A stretch of 64,000 nt of DNA, from contig CACRXP010001181.1 of NCBI GenBank assembly GCA_902702965.1, positions 69,582 through 133,581 on the forward strand, written 5' to 3'. Made by a program: the position numbers and the translations under genes. The first letter of the stretch is position 1. Each line of letters starts with the position of its first letter. Shown piece by piece: positions 49,201 through 60,479 of the stretch. Below the pieces are notes generated by a model. The model was not told the origin of the DNA, made no database searches, and worked only from the letters and a program-made list of their open reading frames with translations. Source of the stretch: Spirometra erinaceieuropaei (lineage: Eukaryota; Platyhelminthes; Cestoda; Diphyllobothriidea; Diphyllobothriidae).

Positions 49201-49685
49201 GGATGCAGTCGCCATGCTACCGCATACCCATGAATATTCACTGCTCCCCCTTCATCAGGGATCGTAGCACGTGGTGTGATGGCTGCTTGATGGCCAACAT
49301 TCGCGTCTTTATTTGCTGCAATTTCATCACATGCGTTGGACGTTGGTGTCTGAGGATTGCTCGACCACCTGGCGCACCGACCCTGGCGTTCGGAGAAGTG
49401 TTCACCTGTGCGCTCCCAGCGCGGCCAATTACTCAGCCTAGGCGAAATCTCAGTACAGAGTATGGAAGGGGAAGTTTATTGCATTTGTTAATGGACTGGG
49501 GGCCAGTAAACCATGATTCAAGTAGCTTCCGGCTCACGCGTTTGTCACCTCCTGCGAGAATTTCGGCCTCGTCGAGTTTAAATGTGTGGCCGGATCTCGT
49601 CGAATGAGCCGCGACTTGGGAGCTGGCGTCATTTCTCCGCACCGCCGCAGTTCCGAACGAGAATGGCCGAACACGCTGCAGTGTC

Positions 49686-49775
49686 GGGGATCCGATTCTG
49701 GCGCCTCCGCCTCAGGGTACGGCGAAGACAACTGAGGTGGAGGGGGTTGGGTCGGCGTACCTGCTTCTCTCTCTC
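49686..49775 (-). pseudogene. short LINE fragment
   Basis: Minus-strand translation LHLSCLRRTLRRRRQNRIPDT aligns with [21 protein letters not shown] of the LINE at about 48.7 kb. Only about 30 codons remain. It may be a second insertion rather than the continuation of the 47.7-49.0 kb copy, because it repeats a part that copy still has. Confidence 0.65.
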
Positions 49776-49908
49776 ACACACAGGAGATCCGAGTTGCCCC
49801 GTGTGCAGCCGGGTTGTGTGGGATGCGCGTAGACGCGAATACGCCTCCAACCATTTTGGCATTGTCTTGTCGTTGGTGCAATGCGCACGAGCCACTCTGC
49901 CTCACTAT

Positions 49909-50070
49909 GTGTGGAAATCACACCTTTGGGAGACAGGCATTCGGGCAGTGAGTCATAGCTACCCAGAAACAGAAACAAGTTTGAATAAGTGTATCTGCAT
50001 GTAACTTCTACTTGATGCCACTGTCTAACTGATGTTTCTTACGCAGATAACCGTCAGCCGGAGAGGAGGG
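49909..50070 (+). repeat. dispersed repeat R-43, second copy
   Basis: Same ordered words as 43309-43522 and same orientation. It ends in gataaccgtcagccggagaggaggg directly before the SINE-A pair. Confidence 0.65.
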
Positions 50071-50074
50071 ATCC

Positions 50075-50197
50075 GATTTTGAATAATGCATATTTATCCA
50101 ATTGTGAAAAACACGGCGCCTCGGTGGGATTCGAACCCACGCAGTCAGGGGAAGGCTTTAGTACAGCCAACGCTCCAACTACTTGAGCTAGGAGGCA
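50075..50197 (-). mobile_element. SINE-A copy with tRNA-Ser-like head, minus
   Basis: Head at 50115-50197 on the minus strand: tgcctcc acceptor half, A box tagctcaagtag, anticodon arm ggctgtactaaagcc with loop triplet ACT, long variable arm, and perfect T arm gtgggttcgaatcccac with B box. The layout is a class II (Ser/Leu) tRNA. A short body follows to about 50088. gattttgaataat occurs at 50075-50087 and 50198-50210, either as a target duplication or because the target was another SINE-A tail. Confidence 0.75.
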
Positions 50198-50211
50198 GAT
50201 TTTGAATAATT

Positions 50212-50345
50212 CCGAGGGCCTCGTAGCTCAAGTGCTTAGAGTTTTGGCTGTACTAAAGCCTTCCCCTGACTGCGTGGGTTTGAATCCCACCTAGGCGCCG
50301 AGTTTTCCACAGCTGGGTCAATACTAATTTTTCAAAATCTGCCAA
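50212..50345 (+). mobile_element. SINE-A copy with tRNA-Ser-like head, plus
   Basis: Head 50216-50299: A box tagctcaagtgc (50224-50235), ggctgtactaaagcc, variable arm, T arm gtgggtttgaatcccac (B box about 50276-50288), then body ccgagttttccacagctggg ending in tttttcaaaatctgccaaaa. It forms an inverted pair with the copy on its left. Confidence 0.75.
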
Positions 50346-50699
50346 AATATCTATGAAAGCCTTTTTTAACATGATATATTAATATGTGCTTCAATGACCT
50401 GCCATGTTGCTGCATCTTACACAGAACAGCTAAATCATAGATGTTTTGCCCGGAGCTTTTGTGATTTCGGTCTTAAAGGAGGTAGATGTGACAGCTAAAG
50501 AGGGAAAAATTGACTTCAAGGTGAGGACAGAAATAATGATACTTCTCTAACTCTCGCCAAATGGGGCTCGTATGAGCACGGAAGAAATTGCTTTAAACGG
50601 CCTAGTTCATGAGTGGAGTCAGAAACTCACTATTGAACCACGTACGCACTTGTCCCGTAGGGCAACGATGGCGATCTTTCACACACACACACACGGAAA
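50346..50699. other. no recognisable feature
   Basis: About 350 bp with no assigned repeat; a short CA run lies at 50680-50694. Confidence 0.4.
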
Positions 50700-51113
50700 A
50701 TTTGCTCTCTCATGAACTTCAAACCGAATTTCTGAACTGTGTTCTCGGCCCAAAAATATTGTCAACGTATGGTTGCAAATTAACTGTTGCGCAGCATACT
50801 CCTTAGATCTCTCAGCCAGATCGGGAATGGTGGTCTTTGAATGAGCCTTCTTTCGTTTGTCTGCAAAAACCACCTTGAAAAAGGAATGTTTATATGACGT
50901 GAATTTTTCCACTAATTTTAGACATCCTTATTGGTTATATTTTATTTTTTTTAAAAATATGCATTAAAATATTCCTCCTCAAAGTCATTTGGTAGTGAAT
51001 TGAGTTTTCTTAAAATGTTATTCTTGAGAAAAACGTGTTCTTCGGTTTCTAGAAAACTTATCAATTCTCGAATAACTTTTCCCCACCTGCACCTGTATTC
51101 GGGGATTCCGAAC
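50700..51113. mobile_element. MITE-1 left half, host of a nested copy
   Basis: tctcatgaacttcaaaccgaatttctg, ctgcaaaaaccacc, aaaaatatgcattaaaatattc and ttctcgaataacttttcc follow the MITE-1 left arm in order, up to ggattccgaac. There a second copy starts. Sequence after 52038 (catgctgcatacatcc) may continue the older copy. Confidence 0.6.
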
Positions 51114-51115
51114 TA

Positions 51116-52038
51116 CAGTAGATGTGCTAACCCATGGAATGTCAAACAAAATTCTGAAATCCGTTTTCTATTCGGAAGGATTACTTAAGTAGGGTCGACA
51201 TATCAATCGCCTTGCAGAATATTCTTAAGGTAATTTGGTTACTTCGGCCGCCTGAAAAACTACATTCTATAAGCACTGACTACTGAAGTATCATAAACTG
51301 TTCTCATTGGTTTTTGATGTCCTTTTAAATTCAAATGTGTTGAATAAAAATATTCAGCCTTTTTTCATTTGATAGGAAATCACACCTTTAACTTTTATAT
51401 CCAAGGGAAAGGTATAATTCGGTTTAGAAAACATTTCCGATTCCAGAATAATTTTGAACCTAGTCTGTCGTTACCATTGCGTTCAGGGTTTTCAAACTAC
51501 AAGTTGTCTATTTTGCGTCTACAGGAATTCAAACATTTCTATTCACTATTAACAAATGACCGCGTGTGATTTATAAAAGTAAATATTAGATTTGAACCGA
51601 AATGCAAACCTTACGAGCCCCAGTAGTAAACGAAGCGGCGTGATGTTTTGTCAACGGGCACTCCCCGGCCTTAAAAATCTCATAATTAGAAGCCTTTTAA
51701 AATCATATTCTACCCTTTTTAAACATAAAATTTAAAGAAGACGTGATTTTTCACCAAATTTGTAGAAAGATAATATTTTCATGCAAATTTTCTATGAATT
51801 ATATTTAAATTTATGCGGGAATCGAAAACCACTGAGAAAAATGCCTGCTACATAGGCAGTCATTTTTTTACATAGTGTACTTTTAAGGGCGGCCCAAAAA
51901 TTTTTTCAAAAGCTGGTATCCTGAAGTGACTGAATTATCTTGGGAGTGTTCTGCTAGATTATTGATATTTCAACCTTACTTAAGTAATCTTATCGAGTCG
52001 AAAACGCATTTTAGAATTTTGGTTTAGCGCATCTACTG
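51116..52038. mobile_element. MITE-1 copy nested in an older one
   Basis: 923 bp, starts CAGTAGATGTGCTAACCCATG after TA (51114-51115) and ends GTTTAGCGCATCTACTG; the right TA has become TG. Arms diverged. Confidence 0.78.
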
Positions 52039-54476
52039 TGCATGCTGCATACATCCAATCAAAGAGGTTCCGCTCATTTTTGTAAGCTGGCAGGAAGACA
52101 ACATATCGTGCACTGGATGAGGACCAGCTTGTACTTTTTATAAGTAGCATTACCAGCTGTCGTCGGTCCAGGTCTTGGGGCACCTGATATTCGGACCCTC
52201 CAACTGGCGCTCCAACTGGTGAGCCATGAGTTTACTCTCTTGAATTTAATCCAATGACAATGTTTGCTGTTGAAGATATGAATATTTTTATGCGGTCTAT
52301 ATTTTGCATATACGAAATTTATAAATAGAACGTGCAAAAAATAAACATTTTCCTTAAAATATCAATGTTCATATGAATGCCCTGCCGTGAGTTGCTAATC
52401 GTAGAAAGTAACTTAAAAGTGAATAAAGATGGCGAAAATGGACGCAATAAAAAGGAAAAGGCACGTTTTTGCGTTCGAACTGGGAAGATATCAGAGACGA
52501 TCGAAGGTGTCAGATTTCTTCTTGGCTTCAGCGTGTATACATGTAACGTATACGGACATACGCCAATGGAATGCAGTATTAAAGCACGTTTTGAAAACGG
52601 AACTTGTTAGAGGGAATTTTCCAATCAATCGAAATCATATTTGCTGCTGATTTTTGCTGTTGACGTTCATTTAATTTTACGATGAGGCTTGGGTTTGTTT
52701 TTAAATGTGACTCAAACAATCTTCTACACGAAAGAAGCCTTAATACTCACTACGTCGGTTAATGCTTTGAAGAGTTATCATATTTAGTGTTTTAACAAAC
52801 ACCTAATATGGGATCTGTCATGATGTGCAATCGATTGTAAACTTGGAAAATTACAAAACGTTCAACTATATTTCAAGACCAACCTGAAATAAACGTAATC
52901 CACAATAAGGAAAAGTACAAAAAAAATTTGCGTAGGAAAAGATTCCATTATATACTCACAATAGTACGTTTACGATTGCACCTGTCAGTCTTATTTAATT
53001 CTTTTGTTACTAACCGTGCTGGTAATATGTGTCCCTGTTAAAACGTCCTTTCCTATGACGTCTCTATCACCTAATCGCATTTCAATCAATTCAAAAGCGT
53101 AAAGAATACCATGAATCCTTGGGAAACCGTTTTGGATTCTGTACTCAGGATGTAGACGGTTGGAAGACTATCATACTTAATATTCCACTAATTCGTAGGG
53201 GATATTTAACTTTGAACTTCCCTTGGAGATTATTTACAGGGGTTGTTCCATTTTTGATGCCATATTTACCTAGTATTTTGCATGGGCGTTCTTTCTGAAC
53301 ATTTAAATTATCACCATTTTCACTTTTTCGCAATGTTCCGATTTTCTAAAAACTTCATTATGTCTAAACAACGAAACATAAACTTCAATATTTGTTTTGT
53401 GTTTCCAATACCCTCCGCGTTGTTATTTGTTTCCATGGATACTAGGTCCACGAATTTGTGTCAGTTTACGAGTGATTAGCAATCATTCCTAAATTTCGAC
53501 AACTTTAATGAGAAAAATCACATATTTTATATAGCGACTAGTAGTAATGGCAATGGAAGACTGGCTGCTGAACGAGAAATGATTATTCCGCCTTTTTTCG
53601 ACTCTCTCGGTATTATGAGCAATGAAAGGAAAACGCCAAAAAATACGTGAGCTATTTTTTAGTGGTAATCCTTTCTAAGTTATCCTGTATAGCTAATGTA
53701 CTCATGCATATCGTACTGAGTCGGTTCTTGATCTCCTTCATCCCTTAGTTCATAATTGAAATACAAGTGGAACTCTCATATACAATAAATCACCATACGC
53801 GCGTCCTTGCTCGTAAATCTACCAAACACCCTTGGACCAACTTTTTAATCGGAGCAAAATGCTTCAGCCCACACTCGTCAGATCAGCCCGATCCCAGTGC
53901 ATAGACATAAAAGTGATAAAATATAGGAGCTGCTTGACCCGTTCAACATGCGTCATCAAAGTAAAAAGGGAGTACTTGTTAACTTTCAAGTTAAATTCAG
54001 AACTAAAAGTTTAAATATAGCTTTTTTATAGCTGGCTGATGATGGTTAATCAACCGGCTAAATCTCATCATTCTCTTTCTGCATCATTTCCGCCCCATTA
54101 CTTGACAGTACGCAAAAGTCTGCGACGGTCCCAAATCGACGTCAATGACAGGGCAAGCTGAAGCGCCTTCCGTCTCGCAACCAGATCGGTGGTCGGCTAT
54201 TTAAATTTCTGTACTCAGTCAAAAATACCCATAAGTACGCCGTTCCTTGATTAGTGTTTGGGCTTCGATGTGTTTGGAAAGACGTTTGGATATACCCCTA
54301 TCGCCGCTTTCATTTTTCAGACTTAACGCGTCAGTTTTTTATGTTTAACTTCAAGTGGTCTCTAAACAGAGTAGCAAAGCCAAAAGAAATACAGCCCTCT
54401 GCAAAGACCGCTCTATTTCTCTCTCGCATTCTATCTCACACTGACGTCCGAATCTGCTTTAGCTTTTACATTAAGC
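52039..54476. other. mostly unassigned
   Basis: No gene recognised. Overlapping frames at 52377-52650 lie in different phases without domains. A SINE-B-like word (tagctggctgatgatggttaat) lies at 54029-54050. Confidence 0.4.
54029..54075 (+). mobile_element. SINE-B body fragment
   Basis: tagctggctgatgatggttaat followed by aaccggctaaatctcatcattc follows the ggctggctgacgacggctaataaaccag part of SINE-B at 18.6 kb. Very short. Confidence 0.4.
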
Positions 54477-55450
54477 ACCCGATCTCATGAAATGTTGGCC
54501 AAAGTTCTGAAATTCGTTTTTGATTAGAAAACAGTTTCAGATAGGGTCGTAATATTGAGTCTCATGCGACGTAATTCTATAATGTTTCAAATTTTTCAGA
54601 ATTTTGGCCTTTGAATGCACTTCTTTTTGATCTCCTGCAGAAACCACATTTGGCATAAAATGGCTACTCATGTGGCATGCATTTTTCACATTGATTTTCG
54701 ATGATTTTATGAGTTCAAATATATTTAATAGAAAAAAATGCTCAAAATTATGCTTTCCTTTACTCGGTTAGCATAAAAATTACATTGCCTTTACATTTTA
54801 TACCCGAAGAAAGTGTGCATTTGGGTGTTGAAAAAGTTGTCCAGTTCCTGATCTGTCCTTGCTTGATCTGTCATTGCGCTAGCCTTTACTGGATTCAATC
54901 TATAAGGTGCGTGCCTTTCTTGTGAAGAAAATCATATATTAATTTGTCTTTAAGGAGATGCTATAAATATTTAATAAAATCTTACAATGGATGCGGACTA
55001 TGTTGTAAATTTTATGGAGAGCACTGGTAAACGGATAGGTAGGATGCTGTATGAATGGACGTTGCACGATCCTAAAAATTTCCTAACTAGAAACTTTTTA
55101 AAACCAACATACCTCTTTTTCCCGAGCATAAAATATGAGGAGAACGTCATTCTCTACCAAAGAGTAAAAGAAGCATATTTTTGCATGTTTTTTATAAAAA
55201 ATATTTGAATTCATTAGATCGTCGAAAATCAATGTGAAAATGCATGCCATATAAGTAGTAATTTTTTACCAGGTGCGGGGTCTACGAAAGACCAAAAATA
55301 AATGCATCTAAGAGCCGACATCCTGGTGAGTTCGAAATATTCTAGGAGTATGCCGCATGATAACCAGTATTACAATCCCACATAAAAAATTTTCCGAATC
55401 AAAAACGCATTTCAGATTTTCAGCCATTTTATGAGATCGATCACTCACTG
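54477..55450. mobile_element. MITE-1 copy, subfamily with cagtgagtgat ends
   Basis: Left end ccgatctcatgaaatgttggcc; right end attttatgagatcgatcactcactg. The outer ~12 bp differ from the TAGATGTGC type, while the inner arms (aaaacgcatttcag, gtggcatgcatttttcacattg) are shared. About 974 bp. Confidence 0.72.
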
Positions 55451-57059
55451 TATCTACCTTTGTAATTAATCTTATGAACGTTACACAATTTTGCTAGGCG
55501 AATGCTACGTCTAGAAGTGAAGGACGTATTGAATTCAAAGGGGGTCTTGCCTGCGTTTTCAGCTGTAGCGTGTGTAGGTTAAAAATTCGATTTGCAAATC
55601 AGCTCACAGGTTCAAACGCAAATGGTTGCAAAACGCAGGTGCTTGTTGGACCTGCAGAGATGAAATCGTTATTCCTACCTCATATCGTGTTTTTCCTTTC
55701 CTCACACGATTTTTCGTGATCCTGGTAGCAATTTCACATTGTTCATGGACATTGCAAATACTCTCCACCCTCAAAGCTTCTAGCACCTTATGCAACCGTT
55801 TTCCATTGTCTTACAATTTCAGGAGAAGATTTTGTTGGCTGGGGACTTTGATTATTAAAATCTTCCCCGCTTAACATTGTGCCCACACAGCAGCTTAAAT
55901 TAGGTGCCTTCTACCCTTGACGGACCAATTTATTGGACACTTTCTGCAGATTTTTTAAATCGCCCATTTGCGTAAAGATAACTTTGAAACTTCAAAGGAA
56001 TTTGGGCAAGTGAAACCCGCGGCCGACGTAAAAATATTAAAGAATGGATATAGCATGGGAAACGTAAAATTTTCGAGATAACAGGTTATCTGCTGTTATC
56101 GTTCTGACCTATAAACAACCTACAAATACTGAACTTGCAAGTTGGCTGGGAAAATAAATCGCAGGAACCCCTAAAATATACATCAGTCTTATCAGTTGGG
56201 CAGACAGACGCGGCAGTTGATGAAATCTGAGGAGGGCACTGGGAAGACTCGCATTTCTGGCATATGTTTGTTAAATTACCCCCAGAGAAGCGTCAGAGCA
56301 AACCTTGCGTTTCAAAAGTTACAAAGCACGGGCGTGTGAACGGGCGAAAAACAGGCAATCTGAGGTTACTGGTTAAAGAAGACCAACTGCTGTTGGACGC
56401 TATGGGGAAAGCAAACTTGACCGTAACTTTACGCCCATAACCCATTAATTGGCGTAAAACAAGGCCAAACCTTCATTTACTCCTTTTTATCGGCCTGGTC
56501 AGAAACTTAATCTTGACACAACATGACTGCTAATATAATATGAGTAGATCTTCTATAATAATAAAAACCTGGGCTTCTCTATTCAGTTATCGCCGTGCTC
56601 GATTCGAGCAAATCGGCCCTTAGTACCGAATGGGAGCAAGTACTCATCCGCTGACAGGGGCAATTTCACAAGTGACTGAGCACCCGCACAGATAGGGAGG
56701 GTAAATCGGTTATCTCCGGACTATCGACCAGTATCACCTCAATCCTCGGCATCGACGGTTGGTGACCGCGAGTAAGCCGGAAATAGCCATCTCAGTGTTC
56801 TTTTATTTGTCCGTACACCTTCCGGGTGACATACTAATTGCAACTCACCATTCAGACACAACACAGAAACGCCTGTTTAGGTCTTATAATCGGGGTGCGT
56901 TAATGTATGTTCTCCCGTACTTTCATGAATGGTCTTTCTCAAAATTTGCTAAAAAATAAATGCATTCCAGCATCTTAATTCGAACTGTTATAGGCCGATT
57001 CTTAATCTACTCAGAAATTAATGCACTATCTTACAGTTATTCCTTCAGAATGAAGCTTT
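55451..57059. other. mostly unassigned
   Basis: Overlapping frames on both strands at 55604-55874 without domains. A SINE-B-like word cluster (gaccgcgagtaagccggaaatagcc) lies at 56763-56787. Confidence 0.4.
56755..56830 (+). mobile_element. SINE-B body fragment
   Basis: gtgaccgcgagtaagccggaaatagccatctc, then ttatttgtccgt, matches in order the SINE-B body (ggctaataagccagaaatggcc, ttgtctttgtcgg). Confidence 0.45.
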
Positions 57060-57300
57060 ATAGGTTCAGTCCGAAAGTTTATGAATATCTGACCCGAAAT
57101 CCAACAGCTGCAACCGGACAGCCGCGTAATATTCATAAGCTGCCAAAAGGCAGTCAGTAGTATATGCATAGGTTGCATCACGCCCCATACCTGGCAGCAG
57201 GGGTAGTAGCTAAAATCCCAGACACCTGTTTCGCTGATATTCTGTCGCCTCATTACACAGCTGCGAGGGGTCCAATTCAGCAGTGGGCCCCAGTTTAGAA
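57060..57300 (+). repeat. dispersed repeat R-57
   Basis: Shares with 58690-58925 the ordered segments cgtaatattca-agctgcc, ggcagtcagtagt, ggtagtagctaaaa, tttcgctgatattctgtcgcc and cagctgcgaggggt. Same strand. The family is unknown. Confidence 0.65.
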
Positions 57301-57423
57301 ACTCTCACCCTTTGTGTCCTCTGAATCTAATTGGCTAACTTGGAGTAGAAGCCTCGGTCCAAAAGTTAGTACAAATATCTAAGTCGAAAGGCGTCAGCTT
57401 CAGCTTCAGTGCAAATGACCAGT

Positions 57424-58370
57424 CAGTGACCGATCTCATGAAATGTCGGCCGAAATTCTGTAATGCGTTTTCGATTAGGAAGAATTACTCGAGTGGTATT
57501 GTAATGTTGTTCACCGACAGAAACAATCCAGCAAGGGAATGCCACGTAAGCCCACCGGGGGAAACTGTAGCCAGCCGTGACCTTGCCTGTAACGGGTAAC
57601 CCTAGCCCTAACCACGGACTATAACCCTGAAAGCCTAACGCCAAACCCCAATCATAGCTTCAGCCCCAAATCCAAATTATTACCCAGGCCTAACAACCCT
57701 AGCGCTGAAAATAGCCCAGCTCCCAACACACTCTAATTCTAGTCCCAATCCCATCCTTGAGTTAGATAAGTGTAACTTTAACGCCAGTAGCGGTTGTGAA
57801 GGTCAAAATCTGCTGATCGCAAAATCCCACTCGAAACCTATCGCCAGGCAAATCGTTATGAATCACACATAGCTGAACAAGAAGGTGGACTTTTGGAAAA
57901 CCACCCAGCTGGGCTAGATACCATACTCTCGCCTATGATCCCAAAATATTTCAGTCACGCCTGGATGCCGCTTTTGAATGCATGTCTTTTCGACCGCCTG
58001 GAAAAACCACACTCGCTAGAAAAATAACTGATTAGGTAGTACGAATTTTTACCATTGGCTTTCGTTGTCCTAAAAGTTCAAACATCCTTTTACAGAAAAC
58101 GTGCATAAAAATACATTTTCTTTTACTGGCTTGGTGGCAAATCACGTCTTATTCAAATCTGTTTCTTAAAAAGGGATATATATATCTGCTTTAAAAGGTT
58201 TTTCAAGTCCCGATCAATTTCGAGCCAAATCAGCCGTTGCATTTGCGTTTTGGAATTTACGGTCTAGAAGCTGCATGCATTCCATTGACACATACCTCTA
58301 TGCCATCGCGATATTACAATTTAGGAATCGTTAAATTTTTCAGCCGATGTGAACTACGTTGTACACTTCA
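57424..58370. mobile_element. MITE-1 copy interrupted by telomere-like DNA, right end missing
   Basis: Left end cagtgaccgatctcatgaaatgtcgg and taatgcgttttcgattagg (57424-57507). The body resumes at about 57940 (cctatgatcccaaaatatttcag) and runs to about 58370. The intervening ~430 bp is CCCTAA-like plus unassigned DNA. No right arm is seen. Confidence 0.65.
57594..57735. repeat. degenerate telomere-like tract
   Basis: gggtaaccctagccctaacc followed by about 140 bp of diverged CCCTAA/ACCCCAA words; the strongest such tract in the window. It lies inside a MITE-1 copy. Confidence 0.55.
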
Positions 58371-58689
58371 TAGGCGGCATTAACCAACGTACAGATACGA
58401 TGTCCATATCGTCAAAGCAGAGAGTGCGTACTCAGAACGCGACAATCATTAGGCCAAATTCCGTGTTGCAAGAAAAAAGCATTTCGGATCCCTCTTTCTC
58501 AGTGAGGCCAGTCAGACGAATGTGTCGAGGAAATAGACTCACAGTCGTCCAGACACAAAATTGGGACAGAATGCAATGTCAAACGTGTGAAATTTTATCA
58601 TTGTATATATGACAGCTAGTTGATTTCTAACTTCCCCAGAAATTAACTGCTAACTTGGGGTATATCTGATGATATTAGGGTCTACAGGC

Positions 58690-58925
58690 GCAGACCGGAA
58701 TCTGATGTATAAATATTTGGACTGAAGTCCATCACTGACAGCGGGATAACCGCGTGATATTCAGTAACTGCCGAAAGGCGGCTGGTAGTGCATTAGAGGG
58801 TAAGGGGATACCATACTAACAGCACTGATATTAGCCAAAAACCCATACACGCGTGTTTCGCCGATATTCTGCCGCTGCATGGCATAGCTGCGAGGGGTTC
58901 GGTTTTTCAGTGTGTCCCACAGCAT
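58690..58925 (+). repeat. dispersed repeat R-57, second copy
   Basis: Second member of the pair described at 57060-57300, about 1.6 kb away in direct orientation, so a segmental duplication is also possible. Confidence 0.65.
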
Positions 58926-59027
58926 TCCTCGCCTGCTTTCTGATAGATAATCCGGTTTTCCTGTAAGCATTTAATTAATATTACACCGTTACCCTGTTTT
59001 GGCTGATGGAGTTTGGGAAAGATGGGG

Positions 59028-59125
59028 TAATTGGGTTAGGGGGTCATGGTTATGGGCTATGGTTAGGGGTTCGGATTACGGCTAGAGGTTAGAGATAGGA
59101 GTTAGGGTTAGAGCAACTATTTCTC
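59028..59125. repeat. degenerate TTAGGG-like tract
   Basis: gggttagggggtcatgg, ggttaggggttcgg and gttagggttagag words on the plus strand. Opposite orientation to the 57.6-kb tract. Confidence 0.55.
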
Positions 59126-60479
59126 AACCACTCAACCTACAACCGCGCATTCCCAATAGGTTTGCGTTTGCATACAACTACTTGGCCTTGTCGCCTGTTA
59201 TCCCCGGCTTCACATGTAAAACCCCTATTACTACCGGTCTCATGTATTACAGGTGGCTGGGGTTTGTTAACTTCAAGTGGGCTACATAACCACACCTGAC
59301 CGGACTCTGGCCCAAATATTCACACATCGTCCCGGCCGGGGTGGTGATCATATGACAAGTCAAGCGCAAGAAGCCTGGATGTCCACCGACTGCTCTTTCA
59401 ACGGCCACATCAATTCGCCTCCCCCCCCCCCCATATCTGACTTAACGAACATTCCTAGCGGGGGACCGTCACGGCGCGGGACAATCGGGGCCGTCAGTCA
59501 TCTCCGCGGGCGATTCAAGTCACGTTGGCATGGGGGTTGGATGCAGCCACACAGGCGGCATTGGCGGATCACGCATTGTACAAAGGGCGCCATTATAAGG
59601 GGAGCTGTGGGCAGGACTTCCCAGTATCTGAAGATTGGTAGACAAATCAACTACTCGAATCGTCGGACCTCCAATAAACCCCTCCCTGTGAACGCCTCTT
59701 CTTTTGATATTTGATCCTATACGGATCCTGGAGCTCGTGACCTAAACTTAACGTCAGCACTCGCCTTCTAATTGAAAGATGTCCATAGAGGCTACTGAGC
59801 CCTAGCTCGGAATGCTCCTGGACCGTTGATGACGCGTCCCAGCGTTTATCTAGAAATGTTCAGTGACCAGCTGAGGCGGTCGCATGGCCAGCTAATGAAA
59901 GGCCGAAAAGGGCCATTCCAGTCATCCTTGTCTTTGTCGACAACACTTCTTTTATCTCGTCGTTATGTATTAGTCTGCGCGGACTGTATGCTTGGAACTG
60001 CTGGATAAAGTGAACATACCCCATCTCCGTCCTGCGATCATCTTGTGTCCACGGGTTTCACGGCCACATGACCCCTCGTCGTAGGGATGGTGCTCCAAAA
60101 ATTTGATTCCCCTCACTGGAGGATGACTTCTCTCTCTCTCTCTAAATCCACCATCCCCGCCGCCCAACGCAACCTCCTCTAGAGACTCACGAGGGCGGAC
60201 GCATTGGGGTTAGTCCTGTTGAGTGCTAGTTACGTCGAGCGGAGTCGTCGACCTCAGTTCTCTAACGGATGGCATCCAGAAGAGTAGTGTAATCAGGGAC
60301 TCGCGTTGAAGGCATAGAGACCTTAGGCAGTTGAAGACAGAAAGTCAATGGCGAGGGAGGTCTACTGGCTACAGTTGTGGACAAATGAGTGAGGTTTTCA
60401 ACTCCCGCTGATCAACTGGCAGGTGAGACAGCGTCGAATTGCGACTGAATTAGACTGCAGTGAGGCAGACTTCGAATCC
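59126..60479. other. mostly unassigned
   Basis: The 145-codon plus frame 59277-59714 has a Pro run coded by a C-tract and no recognisable domain. A CT run lies at 60127-60143. A SINE-B fragment lies at 59857-59955. Confidence 0.4.
59857..59955 (+). mobile_element. SINE-B body fragment
   Basis: ggccagctaatgaaaggccg, gggccattccagtcatccttg and tctttgtcgacaacac follow the SINE-B body order. Confidence 0.55.

Larger units (their letters stand above)
49033..49685 (-). pseudogene. PLE-A fragment joined to LINE, with micro-inversion
   Basis: Minus strand: endonuclease C-terminal part (49433-49642: QVAAHSTRSGHTFKLDEAEIL, ESWFTGPQSINKCN), decayed tail, TATA block (49193-49200), mutated ribozyme (49112-49153) and terminal tail to 49033. 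At the other end, after the ...AAVRRND segment, about 35 bp (49651-49685) are inverted relative to the element and read LRTRMAEHAA on the plus strand. The tail abuts the LINE at its MHQPS codons. No target duplication was noticed. Confidence 0.82.

Noticed and set aside
50115..50197. Functional tRNA-Ser gene
   Set aside because: Shares a non-tRNA body with two other copies, has a mismatched acceptor stem and an unusual ACT triplet; better read as a SINE head.
59277..59714. 145-codon plus frame
   Set aside because: Contains a C-tract-coded Pro run and no recognisable domain; open by composition.
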